This document shows, piece after piece, positions 1 through 9,708 of a stretch of 53,832 bases of DNA (the stretch's first letter is position 1; each line of letters starts with the position of its first letter). Both the position numbers and the translations under genes were made by a program. The notes under the pieces are model-generated. The model was given only the letters and a program-made list of their open reading frames with translations. It did no database searches and was not told the DNA's origin. The stretch covers positions 1 to 53,832 of the forward strand of contig SCUK01000029.1 in assembly GCA_004297445.1 (NCBI GenBank), written 5' to 3'. Origin of the DNA: Anaerolineae bacterium. GTDB lineage: Bacteria; Chloroflexota; Anaerolineae; Anaerolineales; UBA11579.

Positions 1-10
1 ACATGGAAAG

Positions 11-61
11 CCTCTTGTGGATGGTTGTGACAAACTAATCCTACAAGAGGTCTTTCTTTTT
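11..61 (+). terminator. Rho-independent terminator of an upstream gene
   Basis: The arms CCTCTTGT (11-18) and ACAAGAGG (43-50) can pair and are followed by a T-rich tract (51-61). The gene it serves lies left of the window. Nothing else is visible in 62-161. Confidence 0.55.
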
Positions 62-161
62 CTCAAAACCCACCGTTTATGGGACAGTCACCAACGTGAC
101 AGTATTGGGAGGAGTGCGTTATCCGGAGGGCGTGCGAGGGCCGGAACGACGTTGGCGGCGG

Positions 162-527
162 TCAATCCTCGCCTTCGGTCACGAGTATCGTGCCGAACAT
201 GCCGGCGTCAATATGGCCGGGCACCGAGCAATAGAACTCCAGCGTGCCGGCTTCCGGAAACATAACCGTCACTTCCCCTATTTCTCCGGGCAGGATGTGC
301 AGGTGAACGTCCAGTTCATCGATGGCGAAGTCGTGGTCCAGCACACCTTCATTATGGATGCGGAACGTGACTTCCTGCCCGGCGGTCACGGTGACTTCGT
401 TCTGGCTCCAGAAAATATCATTGGCGGTGATGGTGATGACGACCGGTTCAGGCGTGGGCGGGGCGCAGGCGGCCAGCAGGCCGGCCAGCGCAAGGGTGAG
501 GAGGAGGGCGGCGAAGACGCGTTTCAT
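162..527 (-). CDS. Cupredoxin-domain lipoprotein
   Basis: A 121-residue exported copper-binding-type protein. It has a lipoprotein signal ending in the lipobox LLAAC (Cys21), so it should be anchored outside the cytoplasmic membrane. The rest is a single cupredoxin beta-fold. Type-1 copper ligands are visible as His65 (DHDF) and the C-terminal loop with Cys100, His105 and Met110 (FYCSVPGH then GM). In the family this fold carries electrons or binds copper for oxidase assembly. AAAGGAG lies about 9 bases before the ATG. It is the last gene of a minus-strand run after the AttH-like lipoprotein, separated from it by 80 bases that hold a palindromic repeat, so co-transcription is uncertain. The heme A synthase gene elsewhere in the window fits an aerobic, copper-using respiratory chain. 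The electron partner is unknown. Confidence 0.9.
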   Translation of the reverse strand: MKRVFAALLLTLALAGLLAACAPPTPEPVVITITANDIFWSQNEVTVTAGQEVTFRIHNEGVLDHDFAIDELDVHLHILPGEIGEVTVMFPEAGTLEFYCSVPGHIDAGMFGTILVTEGED

Positions 528-567
528 CGGGTTGGCTCCTTTACGTTAATTGTACGCCGGACTGGCA

Positions 568-594
568 TAGGGGCACCGCGTCGCCGTGCCCCTA
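568..594. repeat. Palindromic intergenic repeat, TAGGGGC family, copy 1
   Basis: The arms TAGGGGCAC (568-576) and GTGCCCCTA (586-594) are perfectly complementary around a 9-base loop. Related palindromes with a TAGGGG(C/T)-type arm lie at 23135-23163 and 41139-41180. It sits between two minus-strand genes. Confidence 0.7.
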
Positions 595-607
595 CAATAT
601 GGCGATG

Positions 608-1741
608 TCAAAACTCGCCTTCCATTGAGGCGAAATAGCCGGTGAGTTCCACATACCCGTTGCCCGTCACGGCCGCGCCGGCGTGCGTCCCTTCAATCCG
701 TACCGCGCCTTCCCAATACACAAACGACAACCGCAATTCCTGGTCGTTCTGCCACGGCATCAGGGTGAGAGACACGCCGTATTCTGGTATTTCGATCTGC
801 CAGCCGGAGGGATAGACCGCGCCGGAGTGCGGGCTGGTCCACTCGCCGGTGGGCGTGATGCTGTACTCGCCCCACGCCAGCGGGCGGGTGGTGCCATCCG
901 CCAGAATCAGCGTGCCATGCGAAAAGCCATCCACCGTGCCATCGGCGCGACGCATGGTGTACAGCATCAGGTCAGTGCCGTCGTCCAGTTGCAGGGCGAA
1001 CCAGTCCCAGCCCACCTGCCCTTCAGAAAGTGCGCTGGTGCTGTATTCGTGGTCCTTCCATGAGAGGCCGGAAACCGGGAAGGCCTCGCCATTCACTGTC
1101 ACCGTGCCTGCGCTTTCAAGCCGGGTCTGGCTGTAATAGTAGGAGGCGTTGCCGGGTTCGGCTCCCTTGCGGCTGTAGCCCCGGTCGCCCTGCAGGATGG
1201 GGCCTTTCAGGTCGGTCAGCGTCAGGTCGAGGGCGATGCTTTCATGCACCGCCGTCAGGCGCACCACGCCAGGCGCGGTTTCTTCCACGCGCCAGTCTTC
1301 CAGCCACACCGCATAGGGTTCGGCCTGCGCCCCGGCCAGCCCGGCGGCCCCACGCCCGAAGCGTTCGGCGGCGGTGAATTCGCCCGCACCGATGTCTGAC
1401 AGGGCAAAGTGCGCAAAGTAAATCTGGTCGGCGGCCCAGCCGCTTGCGCGCTCGGTCCGCTCGGCGGGCGGCAGCAGGGCGCGGCGGAAGACGGTGAACT
1501 GGTAGCCGAAGTGGCGCCCATCGGCGGTGTCCAGGTTGCCGGTGTAGTACCACCACTCAGTCTGGTAATCGGGGTGCGGGCCGAAGTCACGCGGGAATTC
1601 CAGCGGCTGCATAGCTTCGGCGCGGGCAAAGCCGGACTGGTTTTCGGTGGGAGCCACCAGCCGCGAGCCCAGTTGCGGCGCGGGCGCGCAGCCGGTGAGG
1701 GCCAGCGCGAGGAGAAGGAAGAATTGGGGGAGAGTTTTCAT
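608..1741 (-). CDS. CrtC/AttH-like lipocalin-domain lipoprotein
   Basis: A 377-residue lipoprotein with lipobox LALTGC (Cys18). The mature part matches the lipocalin-like CrtC/AttH family: the signature TEWWYYTGNLD near residue 65, and a second WKDHEYS-type block near residue 230. CrtC proteins hydrate carotenoids, while AttH-type members are encoded with an ABC exporter and their substrate is not settled. Here the gene follows an FtsX-type permease and its ATPase on the same strand with a 92-base gap. That is the attEFGH arrangement known from Agrobacterium, so an envelope or export role is more likely than carotenoid synthesis, and no other carotenoid gene is nearby. The ATG at 1741 gives a well-formed signal peptide. 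No strong ribosome binding site is visible. Confidence 0.85.
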   Translation of the reverse strand: MKTLPQFFLLLALALTGCAPAPQLGSRLVAPTENQSGFARAEAMQPLEFPRDFGPHPDYQTEWWYYTGNLDTADGRHFGYQFTVFRRALLPPAERTERASGWAADQIYFAHFALSDIGAGEFTAAERFGRGAAGLAGAQAEPYAVWLEDWRVEETAPGVVRLTAVHESIALDLTLTDLKGPILQGDRGYSRKGAEPGNASYYYSQTRLESAGTVTVNGEAFPVSGLSWKDHEYSTSALSEGQVGWDWFALQLDDGTDLMLYTMRRADGTVDGFSHGTLILADGTTRPLAWGEYSITPTGEWTSPHSGAVYPSGWQIEIPEYGVSLTLMPWQNDQELRLSFVYWEGAVRIEGTHAGAAVTGNGYVELTGYFASMEGEF

Positions 1742-1833
1742 GTGTTGGTTAATCGGTCAACGAGGGATTCGAATACCCGCGTCCCTTGCGCGATAGCCGG
1801 GTGTTTTTCATTGCCTCATTGCCTCGTCTCAAG

Positions 1834-4404
1834 TCAATCAAACCGTATCCCCTCGCTGATGTTGCGGCGTGTCATGCGCCACGCCGGGTACAGGCCCGCC
1901 AGCAGGGCGGCCAGCACCGCCACCGCCAGCGCCTGCATGAACGGCTCCGGCACCAGTTGCAGTTGCAGCGTCCAGCCGAACGAACGGCGGTTAATCACAT
2001 ACACGAGGATGAGCGAGAGCACGTAGCCGGTGGGCATCGCCAGCAGGCCGGCCACGCCGCCCATCAGCCCGGTCTCCAGCAGCACCAGCCCCCACAGTTG
2101 GCGCGTGGTGAGGCCGATGGCGCGCAGGATGCCCAGCTGGCGCGATTTCTCCAGTTGTAAAGAAAGCATGGCGCTCAACACGCCCACAAAGGCCACCAGC
2201 GTGGCGAGCAGTTGCAGCGCGCCGGTGATGGCAAACGTGCGGTCAAAGATGGCCAGCGTCTCGGCGCGCAGGGCGCGATTGGGGCGAATCTGCAATGCCT
2301 GTACCGGCGTCAGTTCGGCTTGCAGTTCGGCGGTAATGGCGTCGGCATCCGCGCCGGGGTCAAGGCGCAGGGCGGCGGCGGTCAGGGCGTCGTCATCCCA
2401 GTGCTGGCGGTACACATCCAGCCACAAAATCGCGCCACCAACGCTGGACGCGTAGTCGTAGTAAATGGCAGCCACCGGAAAGGTCACCGGCCCGTGGTCG
2501 GTGTAGAGCGTCAGCGTGCCGCCTTCCTCGGGCAGACCGAGGCGGCGTGCCAGCGGCTCGGAGACCAGTATCGCGCCCTCCATCACCGCCGCCCACACCT
2601 CTGCGGGGGTGCCGCTGGCAGCGTAATACACCTGTTCCTGTCCGTCGATGGGGTTGTTGTTGGCGCCCACTTGAATCGGGCCGTCCGGCGAATCCACCGT
2701 CACCGAGCGCAGTACATCCACGCGCTCTGCGCCCGGCCAATCTTCCAGGGTGTCCACCACGCGCGGGTCCAGCACCGCGGTCATCTCACTCACTGCCGCG
2801 CCGGGCACCGAGATGTACACATCGCCTTGAAGAATCTGGTCCATCCACAGCACCACCGTGCTGCGGAACGACCCGACCATCAGGCTGACGCCGATGCTGA
2901 CCGAGACGGCCACCATCAGCGCCGCCACGGCGATGCTGGTGCGGCTGATGGCGTTGACGACCTCGCGCGGGGCCATGCGCCCCAGCACGCCCACCAGCCG
3001 CCCGCCGAGGGCCGCGGCCCAACCCATCAGGATGCGGGTGGCCAGCGGAGTGAGCAGGGCGCAGCCGATGACCACGCCAAACGTGCCGGTAAAGGAAACT
3101 ACGAGGTCGCGGGTGGGGATGGCCAGCACGGCCGCGCCGGCCAGAATCATCGCCGCGCCAGCCGCCGCCACCCACAGGACCACGCGCGCCGCTTTGCGTT
3201 CCAGGCCGGAGCGCGCCAGCGCCTCGCGCGGCGGCACACTGGCCGCTTCCCATGCCGGGAAGGCCGCCGCGGTCACCGTGGCAGCGATGCCCAACAGCGT
3301 GCCTTTAATCAGGCTACCCCACGGCAGCGGCACGTCCTGCACGGTGACGACGAAGAACAGGTCGTTGATGGTCTGGGTGACGAGGCGCACCGCGCCCTGG
3401 CCCAACAGCAGGCCCAGCCCGATGCCCAGCACGCCGCCCAGCGTGCCGACCACATACGCCTCGCTGACCACCAGGCCGAAGATTTCGCCGCGCGTCACGC
3501 CCAGACAGCGCAGGGTGCCGAACATCGCCCGCCGCCGCACCACGGAGAACGTCATCGAGTTGTAAATGAGGAACACGCCCACCACCAGCGCCAGCAGCGA
3601 CAGGGCGGTGAGGTTGGTGCGGAAAGCGGCAGTCATCTGCTCCACCGCGCCGCTGCGCGCGGCAACGGGCAACAGGGTTGCGCCGTCCGGCAGGCGTGCG
3701 GCCAGCGCTTCGGCGGCGGCTTCGTCCGGCAGAATCAGGTCAATGCGATCCAGTCGGCCCAGTTTGCCGGTCAGCTCCTGGGCGGTGCTGATGTCGGCCA
3801 GCAGCAGGCCCTCCAGCCCGCGCCGGCTCAAATCATCGGCGGGTTCCAGCAGGCCGGCCACGAAAGCCGGGCGCGGCTGGCCAGCCACGGTGAGGGTGAG
3901 CGCATCGCCCACCTGCAGGCCGTAGCGTTCTGCCAGCCCGGTTGACAATACCAGCGCGCCGGGCTGGGTGAGGAACTGGGTCAGCCCCGCCAGCGGCGCT
4001 TCACCCGCGCCCAGGTAACTGCGGAAGGGCGCATCGCTGAACGGGTCAATCCCCAGCAATTGCAGCGGCACGCCGCCCAATTCCGGGGCGGTCACATAAT
4101 CGGCCACCACCGGCGCGGCCGGGTGGGTCAGCCCCGCGCGTTGCAGATCGGTGTACAGTCCTTCGTCCAACCCGGATGGCCCACCGGCGATGAAGTGCGT
4201 GGCCTTGCCCGCCACGGCTTCGGTGCTCAAGTCAAAGGCGCGGCTGGCCGACTGGTTGGCGACGTCCACGGCCACCACCACCGAGACGCCGAGCATGATG
4301 CCCAGAATCATTAACAGGCTTTGCCACGGTGAGCGAATCAGATAGCGCCAGCCGACGTTGAACAACGTACGGGGGAACAGGCGGGTGCGCGGGGTACCGT
4401 TCAT
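1834..4404 (-). CDS. ABC transporter permease, double FtsX domain (MacB/AttFG-like)
   Basis: An 856-residue membrane protein with the duplicated FtsX architecture. It has an N-terminal transmembrane helix (about 25-45), a large extracytoplasmic MacB-like domain, a block of three helices (about 265-390), further helices near 405-490, a second extracytoplasmic domain, and a C-terminal three-helix FtsX block (about 730-850). Agrobacterium uses two separate permeases (AttF and AttG) for this job; here one polypeptide carries both halves. Its start overlaps the stop of the ATPase gene by four bases (ATGA at 4401-4404), so translation is probably coupled. The pair belongs to the type VII (MacB/LolCDE-like) ABC group. 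These move lipoproteins, peptides or drugs, or transmit force, rather than import nutrients. The substrate cannot be read from sequence, but the adjacent AttH-like lipoprotein is the natural candidate partner. Confidence 0.92.
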   Translation of the reverse strand: MNGTPRTRLFPRTLFNVGWRYLIRSPWQSLLMILGIMLGVSVVVAVDVANQSASRAFDLSTEAVAGKATHFIAGGPSGLDEGLYTDLQRAGLTHPAAPVVADYVTAPELGGVPLQLLGIDPFSDAPFRSYLGAGEAPLAGLTQFLTQPGALVLSTGLAERYGLQVGDALTLTVAGQPRPAFVAGLLEPADDLSRRGLEGLLLADISTAQELTGKLGRLDRIDLILPDEAAAEALAARLPDGATLLPVAARSGAVEQMTAAFRTNLTALSLLALVVGVFLIYNSMTFSVVRRRAMFGTLRCLGVTRGEIFGLVVSEAYVVGTLGGVLGIGLGLLLGQGAVRLVTQTINDLFFVVTVQDVPLPWGSLIKGTLLGIAATVTAAAFPAWEAASVPPREALARSGLERKAARVVLWVAAAGAAMILAGAAVLAIPTRDLVVSFTGTFGVVIGCALLTPLATRILMGWAAALGGRLVGVLGRMAPREVVNAISRTSIAVAALMVAVSVSIGVSLMVGSFRSTVVLWMDQILQGDVYISVPGAAVSEMTAVLDPRVVDTLEDWPGAERVDVLRSVTVDSPDGPIQVGANNNPIDGQEQVYYAASGTPAEVWAAVMEGAILVSEPLARRLGLPEEGGTLTLYTDHGPVTFPVAAIYYDYASSVGGAILWLDVYRQHWDDDALTAAALRLDPGADADAITAELQAELTPVQALQIRPNRALRAETLAIFDRTFAITGALQLLATLVAFVGVLSAMLSLQLEKSRQLGILRAIGLTTRQLWGLVLLETGLMGGVAGLLAMPTGYVLSLILVYVINRRSFGWTLQLQLVPEPFMQALAVAVLAALLAGLYPAWRMTRRNISEGIRFD

Positions 4405-5084
4405 TTCTCGCGCTGCAACGCGCCGCCCTCGAGGCGGTAAATAGTGTCGGCAATGGCCGCGCTGGATTGCGAATGGGTGACCATAATGAGGTTTTTACCG
4501 GCCTGGCGCGTCAGCCGGTCCAGCAGGGCCAGCACGGTCTCGCCGGTGGCGCGGTCCAGGTTGCCGGTAGGTTCGTCGGCCAGCACCAGCAGCGGGTCAT
4601 GCGCCAGGGCGCGGGCAATCGCCACCCGTTGCTGTTCGCCGCCGGAGAGCCGGTCCGGGTAGGTGTTCAGCCTGTCGGCCAGACCCACCTGCTCCAGCAG
4701 GGGCGCGGCCTGGGCGCGGGCGGCTTTGGGTGCCGCGCCGCTCAGTTCCAGCGGCAGGACGACGTTCTCCAGCACGGTTAGAGTCGGGAGCAGGTTGAAG
4801 AACTGGAACACGAAACCGATGTTGCGGCGACGGAACAGGGTGCGCTCACGCTCGTCGAGCGCCAGCAGGTTCTGGCCGCCCAGCCACACCTCGCCGGAGT
4901 CGGCATCGTCAATTCCGCTGATGAGGTTGAGCAGGGTGCTCTTGCCGCTGCCGCTCTTGCCCAGGATGGCGCTGAACTCGCCGGGTGCAAATTCGGCTCT
5001 GGCGTTTTCCAGCACGGTGCGCAGTTGGCCACCTTCTTCGTAGCGCTTGGAGAGGTTTGTGAGGCGAATGAGGGGTTCGGTCAT
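4401..5084 (-). CDS. ABC transporter ATP-binding protein (LolD/MacB/AttE-like)
   Basis: A 227-residue ATPase that energises the FtsX permease encoded directly downstream. All motifs are intact: Walker [10 protein letters not shown] (42-50), Q-loop Gln94, signature LSGGEQQ (146-152), Walker B LLVLADE (165-171) and switch His204. The Q-loop context [14 protein letters not shown] is typical of the LolD/MacB subfamily. The reading frame is open to 5147, but the ATG at 5084 is preferred: it has GGAG six bases upstream and starts directly before the conserved first strand. It is the first gene of the Att-like cluster and lies downstream of tRNA-Arg, whose terminator (5174-5202) insulates it. Confidence 0.95.
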   Translation of the reverse strand: MTEPLIRLTNLSKRYEEGGQLRTVLENARAEFAPGEFSAILGKSGSGKSTLLNLISGIDDADSGEVWLGGQNLLALDERERTLFRRRNIGFVFQFFNLLPTLTVLENVVLPLELSGAAPKAARAQAAPLLEQVGLADRLNTYPDRLSGGEQQRVAIARALAHDPLLVLADEPTGNLDRATGETVLALLDRLTRQAGKNLIMVTHSQSSAAIADTIYRLEGGALQREK

Positions 5085-5165
5085 GGGATCTCCGGTTGGT
5101 TGAATTAGACACCGGGCGGTCTGGCAAATGCTATCAGAATGTGACAATCTTCACAAGGTTGGGGA

Positions 5166-5202
5166 GATAAAGAAACCCCAAAGGGCTGAAACCTTTGGGG
5201 TT
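5166..5202 (-). terminator. Rho-independent terminator of tRNA-Arg
   Basis: On the minus strand, AACCCCAAAGG and CCTTTGGGGTT (plus-strand 5192-5202 and 5174-5184) form a perfect 11-bp stem with a 7-base loop, followed by TTTCTTTAT. It lies directly after the tRNA and before the ABC gene. Confidence 0.85.
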
Positions 5203-5209
5203 CGCAGAG

Positions 5210-5281
5210 TGTCCCCGCCGCGACTCGAACGCGGGCCTTTAGCTCCGGAGGCTAACGCTCTATCCACTGAGCTACGGGGAC
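5210..5281 (-). tRNA. tRNA-Arg (anticodon CCG)
   Basis: The minus strand folds into a full cloverleaf. The acceptor stem is GTCCCCG/CGGGGAC with discriminator A at 5210. The D arm is GCTC-AGTGGATA-GAGC. The anticodon arm TTAGC-CTCCGGA-GCTAA has a 7-base loop giving anticodon CCG, which reads CGG (Arg). The T arm is CCGCG-TTCGAGT-CGCGG. CCA is not encoded. A terminator follows at once. Confidence 0.96.
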
Positions 5282-5418
5282 AGGACGGAGCAATTATACC
5301 GTAGGCCGGGACCAATGGAATTCGGACAACCTAGCTCCGCTTTCAAAACTGAGAAGAGTGGTACAAGTGCAGGAGGAAAGACCACCCAGTATAATTGCCT
5401 ATAAGGGAGAACATTCGG

Positions 5419-6978
5419 ATGGTAACGGGCAAAGGGGCATTGCATCGCATAGTGGTCTGGTTAAACGCGCGTTTCGCCCCCCCACATTTTGAAAATGAAA
5501 CAGATCGCCTGGCTGCCGAGGCGCTGAACACTGCGCTCTGGCTGGGCGGCGCCCTGCTGGCGTTACTGATTGGCTGGCAGGTCATAATCGGCGGCCGCAC
5601 CGGCAACATCGCCATCAAGGACGAGTTGGTTGGACTGGGGATTGTGCTGCTGGGGCACTGGCTGCTGCTGCGCGGCTGGCTTCGCTGGGTGGGCGGCATC
5701 ACCGTCAGTCTGGGCTGGCTGCTGATGACCGGCGACATCCTCTTCCGGCATGGACTGCTCAGCCCCAACCTGGCTGCCGAGACCATCATGGTGTTCGTGG
5801 CCGGTCTGCTGGTGAATGGCCGCTTCGCGCTGACGCTGGCGGCCCTGAGTATCGCCGTTAATGCCATCGCCGCGCGGGCTCACCTGCAGGGCGTTCTGTC
5901 TTATCCGCCCGGTGACCCGGACCCGCTCAGCCGCTGGTTTGTAGTGAGCATCTACATCGCGCTGGCCGCGTTTTTTGTCGTTGTCATTCGCCGCTATCTG
6001 GATGGCAGCATCCGGCGTTCGGAACTGAGTGACCACCTCTACCAGGCGCTGTTCCGCAGCACGACCGAAGCAGTGGTCCTATTGGATAAGGAAGGGCGTA
6101 TCCATCGCATTAACCGCCGCGGGGCGGACATGCTGGGGTACACGGCTGAAACGTTGATCGGCCGGTCGTTAACCGACCTGGTTACCCCGCGTTACCGGGA
6201 AACGCTGCTGCGTTTCCTGCCCCGGGTGCTGGCCGGGCAGGACATCCCGGTTTATGAGATTGAATTGCTCACCCGCGAGGAAGCGATGATTCCGGTTGAA
6301 GTGAGCACCGGCGTGGTGCTGGATGGCGACCTCAAGCCCATCCTGGTGCAGAACCTGCTGCGCGATGTGAGTGAACGCAAGCGCACCGAGCGCACACTGC
6401 GCTACCATGCCACCCATGACCGGCTCACCGGCCTGCTTAACCGCGCCCAGTTTGAGACCAGCCTGAACAACGCCGTGGAGCGCGCTCGGCGCGAGGGTAC
6501 GCAACTGGCCCTGTTGTTCATTGACCTGGATGACCTCAAGAAAATCAATGATGAATTTGGCCACGCCGGCGGCGATGAGCTGATTCGCACGGCCGCCCTG
6601 CGGCTGGCCATGTCCGTGCGCACCGGCGATGTACTGGCGCGCCAGAGCGGGGATGAATTCGTGGTGCTGTTGGAGCCGTTGCACGGGTTGGGCGCGGCTG
6701 AAACGCTGGGCGAGCGCATCCTTAAGAAAGTGTCCGACCCGATGGAAGTGGGCGGAAAGCTGCTGCATGCCTCGTGCAGCATTGGCGTCAGCCTGTTCCC
6801 ACAGGATGCCCCCGATGGCCCGGCGTTGATGCGGGCCGCCGACCTGGCGATGTATGCCGCCAAACGCGCCGGCAAGAACCGCATGCACCTGTTTCAGCAG
6901 GGAGATTGGGAACGGCTGGGCGAGGCCGCTCGCGGGCATCTAACCCGCGAAGAGACTGACCCGAAACGACAAAATTAG
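5419..6978 (+). CDS. Membrane PAS-GGDEF diguanylate cyclase (first of tandem pair)
   Basis: A 519-residue signalling protein predicted to make cyclic di-GMP. The N-terminal part (about 35-190) holds several transmembrane helices, followed by a PAS domain (about 210-325) and a GGDEF domain (about 345-505). The active-site motif is SGDEF (410-414), a variant of GGDEF also present in active cyclases. RTGD (401-404) sits exactly five residues before it, which is the RxxD product-inhibition site. The ATG at 5419 follows AAGGGAG. A TTG further up (5395) overlaps a possible TATAAT box (5390-5395) and is less likely. The next gene is a close paralogue with the same layout and the shared N-terminal block PHFENE, so the two arose by tandem duplication. 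Confidence 0.9.
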   Translation: MVTGKGALHRIVVWLNARFAPPHFENETDRLAAEALNTALWLGGALLALLIGWQVIIGGRTGNIAIKDELVGLGIVLLGHWLLLRGWLRWVGGITVSLGWLLMTGDILFRHGLLSPNLAAETIMVFVAGLLVNGRFALTLAALSIAVNAIAARAHLQGVLSYPPGDPDPLSRWFVVSIYIALAAFFVVVIRRYLDGSIRRSELSDHLYQALFRSTTEAVVLLDKEGRIHRINRRGADMLGYTAETLIGRSLTDLVTPRYRETLLRFLPRVLAGQDIPVYEIELLTREEAMIPVEVSTGVVLDGDLKPILVQNLLRDVSERKRTERTLRYHATHDRLTGLLNRAQFETSLNNAVERARREGTQLALLFIDLDDLKKINDEFGHAGGDELIRTAALRLAMSVRTGDVLARQSGDEFVVLLEPLHGLGAAETLGERILKKVSDPMEVGGKLLHASCSIGVSLFPQDAPDGPALMRAADLAMYAAKRAGKNRMHLFQQGDWERLGEAARGHLTREETDPKRQN

Positions 6979-7088
6979 CAGCTTGAGCGATTGGCGCACA
7001 TAAGCAGACCTACGCCAAACGGCCTACATACACCGTCAGCTCATTTCGCTATAATTTGTCCAATAGCAAGGGGCATGGTGGCTGGCAG

Positions 7089-8612
7089 GTGGGCCGCCAC
7101 GAGAGGTTCAAAACGTCCCGTTTCCTTAGGAATTTCCGGGGGCCGGTTTCAAAATTCATCGCTGCGCTCAAGCTGCCGCATTTTGAAAACGAAAACGAGC
7201 ACCTTGCGGCTCAAGCGATTGACGCGTTCCTGCTGCTTGGCCTGACCGCGATCCTGGTGAGTTGGCTGGGCGGAGCGTTGCTTAATCCTGGTCCTTCACC
7301 CACCGCGGAGTTGCTCCTCTATTCGCTCATCATCCTTCTGGCGGCGCTCGCCATGCTTCGGTTACGGTTTGTGATGCTAACCGCCTGGGCGGTCATCCTC
7401 GGCGGGTGGGCGGTGATGGCCGGTACGCTCATCTTTTATGAGGGGTATGACAGCATCAACACCCTTGGCCACATGTTATTGATTTTCATGGCAGGGCTGG
7501 TCCTGTTCCCAAACGCCGCGTTTGTGCTGGCTACGCTGAGCATGGGCGTCAGCATCTATGCCTACTTTGTCGAGCCGCCATTTTTTGAAGGTATCCCCCA
7601 TTCCCATAACCCCTACCAGTTGGTTACCGTGGGTGTGTATTACTATCTGGCAGCGATTCTGGTGGGGGTGGTGCGGCGACGCATGAACCGCATGCTGGGG
7701 CGCGTGCAGCGCAACGACCTGCTCTACCGGGCGTTGTTCACGAATATGGCCGAGGCCGTGGTGGTGCTGGACATCGACCGCCATCTCATTCAGGCGAACA
7801 CGCGTGCCTGTGACCTGCTGGGTTACCCGCTGGAAGAATTGCTGGGCCTGTCCGTGGATGACCTGGTGGATGAGGCGGCGCTTGATTTGTTCAAGCGATA
7901 TTTGCCGCGCGTTTTGGAGAGTGAAGTCCAGCCAGTGTATGAGCTAAACCTGGTCCGCAAGGATGGCCGCCTCGTTTCGGTGGAAGCCAGCACTGCCTTG
8001 GTGCTGGACGAGTACGGTGAGCCGCTGTGCATTCAAAACATCCTGCGCGATATCAGTCCCCGGAAATTATTGGAAGAAGACCTGCAGCGCCGTGCGAACT
8101 TTGACGACCTCACCGGGCTGATGAGCCGTGCCCAGTTTGAGGCCATCCTTGCCCGCGCAGTGCCGCAAGCGCAGCGCGATAAGTCCCGGCTTGGTTTGTT
8201 GTTCATTGACATTGACAACCTGAAAAGCATTAACGATGCCCTGGGCCACCCGGCTGGCGATGCTTACTTGAGAGCTGTGGCCGAGCGGATGGCGCGGACG
8301 GTGCGTGGCGGAGATGTATTGGCGCGCCTGAGCGGCGATGAATTCGTGGTGTTGGTGGAAACGCTGCAATCCGTGGCGGCTGCGAAGAGCCTGGCCCAAC
8401 GTATTTTGGAAACCATTGCCCAGCCGCTGGAGATAGCGGGCAAGCCGGTGGACAGTTCATGCAGTATTGGCATCAGCCTGTTCCCGCACCATGCCACGGA
8501 GGCCTCGGGTCTGAAGCAGGCGGCCGACCTGGCAATGTACGCCGCCAAACGCGCCGGCAAGAATCGCGCTCATCTCTATGACGAAGCCCTTGGGGCTGTG
8601 TTGGTTCCTTAG
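7089..8612 (+). CDS. Membrane PAS-GGDEF diguanylate cyclase (second of tandem pair)
   Basis: Paralogue of the preceding gene, about 507 residues with the chosen start. Membrane helices come first, then PAS, then GGDEF with active-site SGDEF (415-419). The inhibition site RGGD lies five residues earlier, so both paralogues keep the I-site. The start is uncertain. The frame is open from a TTG at 7056, but a TATAAT-like box at 7050-7055 immediately precedes that codon, which would put transcription start inside the ORF. The GTG at 7089 is therefore preferred, and the first residues are low confidence. Two membrane-linked cyclases in tandem, with diverged sensor halves, suggest separate input signals feeding the same c-di-GMP pool. 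Confidence 0.85.
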   Translation: MGRHERFKTSRFLRNFRGPVSKFIAALKLPHFENENEHLAAQAIDAFLLLGLTAILVSWLGGALLNPGPSPTAELLLYSLIILLAALAMLRLRFVMLTAWAVILGGWAVMAGTLIFYEGYDSINTLGHMLLIFMAGLVLFPNAAFVLATLSMGVSIYAYFVEPPFFEGIPHSHNPYQLVTVGVYYYLAAILVGVVRRRMNRMLGRVQRNDLLYRALFTNMAEAVVVLDIDRHLIQANTRACDLLGYPLEELLGLSVDDLVDEAALDLFKRYLPRVLESEVQPVYELNLVRKDGRLVSVEASTALVLDEYGEPLCIQNILRDISPRKLLEEDLQRRANFDDLTGLMSRAQFEAILARAVPQAQRDKSRLGLLFIDIDNLKSINDALGHPAGDAYLRAVAERMARTVRGGDVLARLSGDEFVVLVETLQSVAAAKSLAQRILETIAQPLEIAGKPVDSSCSIGISLFPHHATEASGLKQAADLAMYAAKRAGKNRAHLYDEALGAVLVP

Positions 8613-8651
8613 GCGAACAGCCCGCGTTCTTCAGGCCGTCCCAATCGAATC

Positions 8652-9644
8652 TCAGGCCGCAGCCCGGGCGGCCAGCGCGGCCGCTTTTTGACGCAGGTCA
8701 GCCACCATCTGCGGAGAGTTGGCCGCGCTTTCGCCCACCTGCGCCAACTGGTGCTTCGTATAGGCCAGGTCAGTGATCAGGCGATAGAAGCGGCGGGTGT
8801 TTCCAAAGCGGCCATCGGTCAGCGCGCTGAGTTGTGCCAGGGCGCGGCGTCCCGCCGAGGTCGCCGTCTGGTATTGCGCAACGCTCAACACGCCGCTCTC
8901 TACTTCATCTTTCAATTGAATTTGAATCCAGGCGCGCTCACGGCGCAATGAAATGAAGATGATCAACCCCATGAACAGCCAACCCACCCAGTCCACAAGG
9001 AACACGGCTGCCAGCCCGCCCAGCCCGCTGACGAACGACGCCAGCGTGTTGTGCAGCGAGTGGACGCACACCGCCATGAACCAGCCCAGCACCGGCGCGC
9101 CCAGCCGCACCAGGGTATTGCGATTCAACCGCGCCACGGCCAGGCCAATGCCGGTGAAAGCGGTATACAGCGGGTGGTTCCACGCGCCCAGGATGACGCG
9201 CAGGCCGAATACGAACCACAATCCTTCCCAGCCATCTTCGAGGAAGCCGCGCTCGTACATATAGAGCACGTTTTCCGTGGCAGCAAACCCCAGCGCCACG
9301 ATGCCGGCATACACGATGCCATCCAACACTGAATCAAATTCCTTGCGGAAGACCAGGAACACCAGCAGCACTGCCAGTCCCTTGAGCGTCTCTTCGCTCA
9401 GCGGCGCGACGATGGAGCCGGTGAACATATCTGCCGCAATCTCGGACGAGGTGACGAGATACACGCTGATGCCAAAGAGGGTATTGACCAGCCACGCGCC
9501 GCCGGCCGCCACCAGCGCACCCCACACGAACACGCCGCCAAGCAGCAACTTGGGCTCTTTTTCATAATGGTCCAGCCAGTACAACCAGGCGGCATACAGC
9601 AGGGCGGGGATGAATGCCAGAAGAAATGCGGCCAGCACGGGCAT
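8652..9644 (-). CDS. PrsW-family intramembrane protease
   Basis: A 330-residue polytopic membrane protein of the PrsW glutamic-type intramembrane protease family, related to the type II CAAX protease superfamily. Family motifs are in place: the Glu pair in SEETLK (Glu84, Glu85), Glu124 in ATEN, His157 in AWNHPLY and His195/His198 in HSLHN, all within or next to predicted helices. The C-terminal 90 residues are soluble. In Bacillus, PrsW cleaves an anti-sigma factor to start a stress response; no sigma or anti-sigma gene is adjacent here, so the substrate is unknown. GGAGG lies eight bases before the ATG at 9644. It faces the GGDEF gene tail to tail. Confidence 0.88.
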   Translation of the reverse strand: MPVLAAFLLAFIPALLYAAWLYWLDHYEKEPKLLLGGVFVWGALVAAGGAWLVNTLFGISVYLVTSSEIAADMFTGSIVAPLSEETLKGLAVLLVFLVFRKEFDSVLDGIVYAGIVALGFAATENVLYMYERGFLEDGWEGLWFVFGLRVILGAWNHPLYTAFTGIGLAVARLNRNTLVRLGAPVLGWFMAVCVHSLHNTLASFVSGLGGLAAVFLVDWVGWLFMGLIIFISLRRERAWIQIQLKDEVESGVLSVAQYQTATSAGRRALAQLSALTDGRFGNTRRFYRLITDLAYTKHQLAQVGESAANSPQMVADLRQKAAALAARAAA

Positions 9645-9708
9645 GGAGATTCCTCCTCAGGAACGCGATGGCGCTATTTTCTCACAGGTAAGCAAACCCG
9701 AGAGTAGG

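Noticed and set aside
608..1741. Carotenoid 1,2-hydratase role for the CrtC-like lipoprotein
   Set aside because: It is a lipoprotein next to an FtsX exporter and no carotenoid gene is nearby; the AttH-type reading explains the context better.
2212..3945. A 577-residue plus-strand frame opposite the permease
   Set aside because: His/Gln/Arg-rich shadow translation typical of antisense frames in GC-rich genes; the minus strand encodes a clear FtsX permease.
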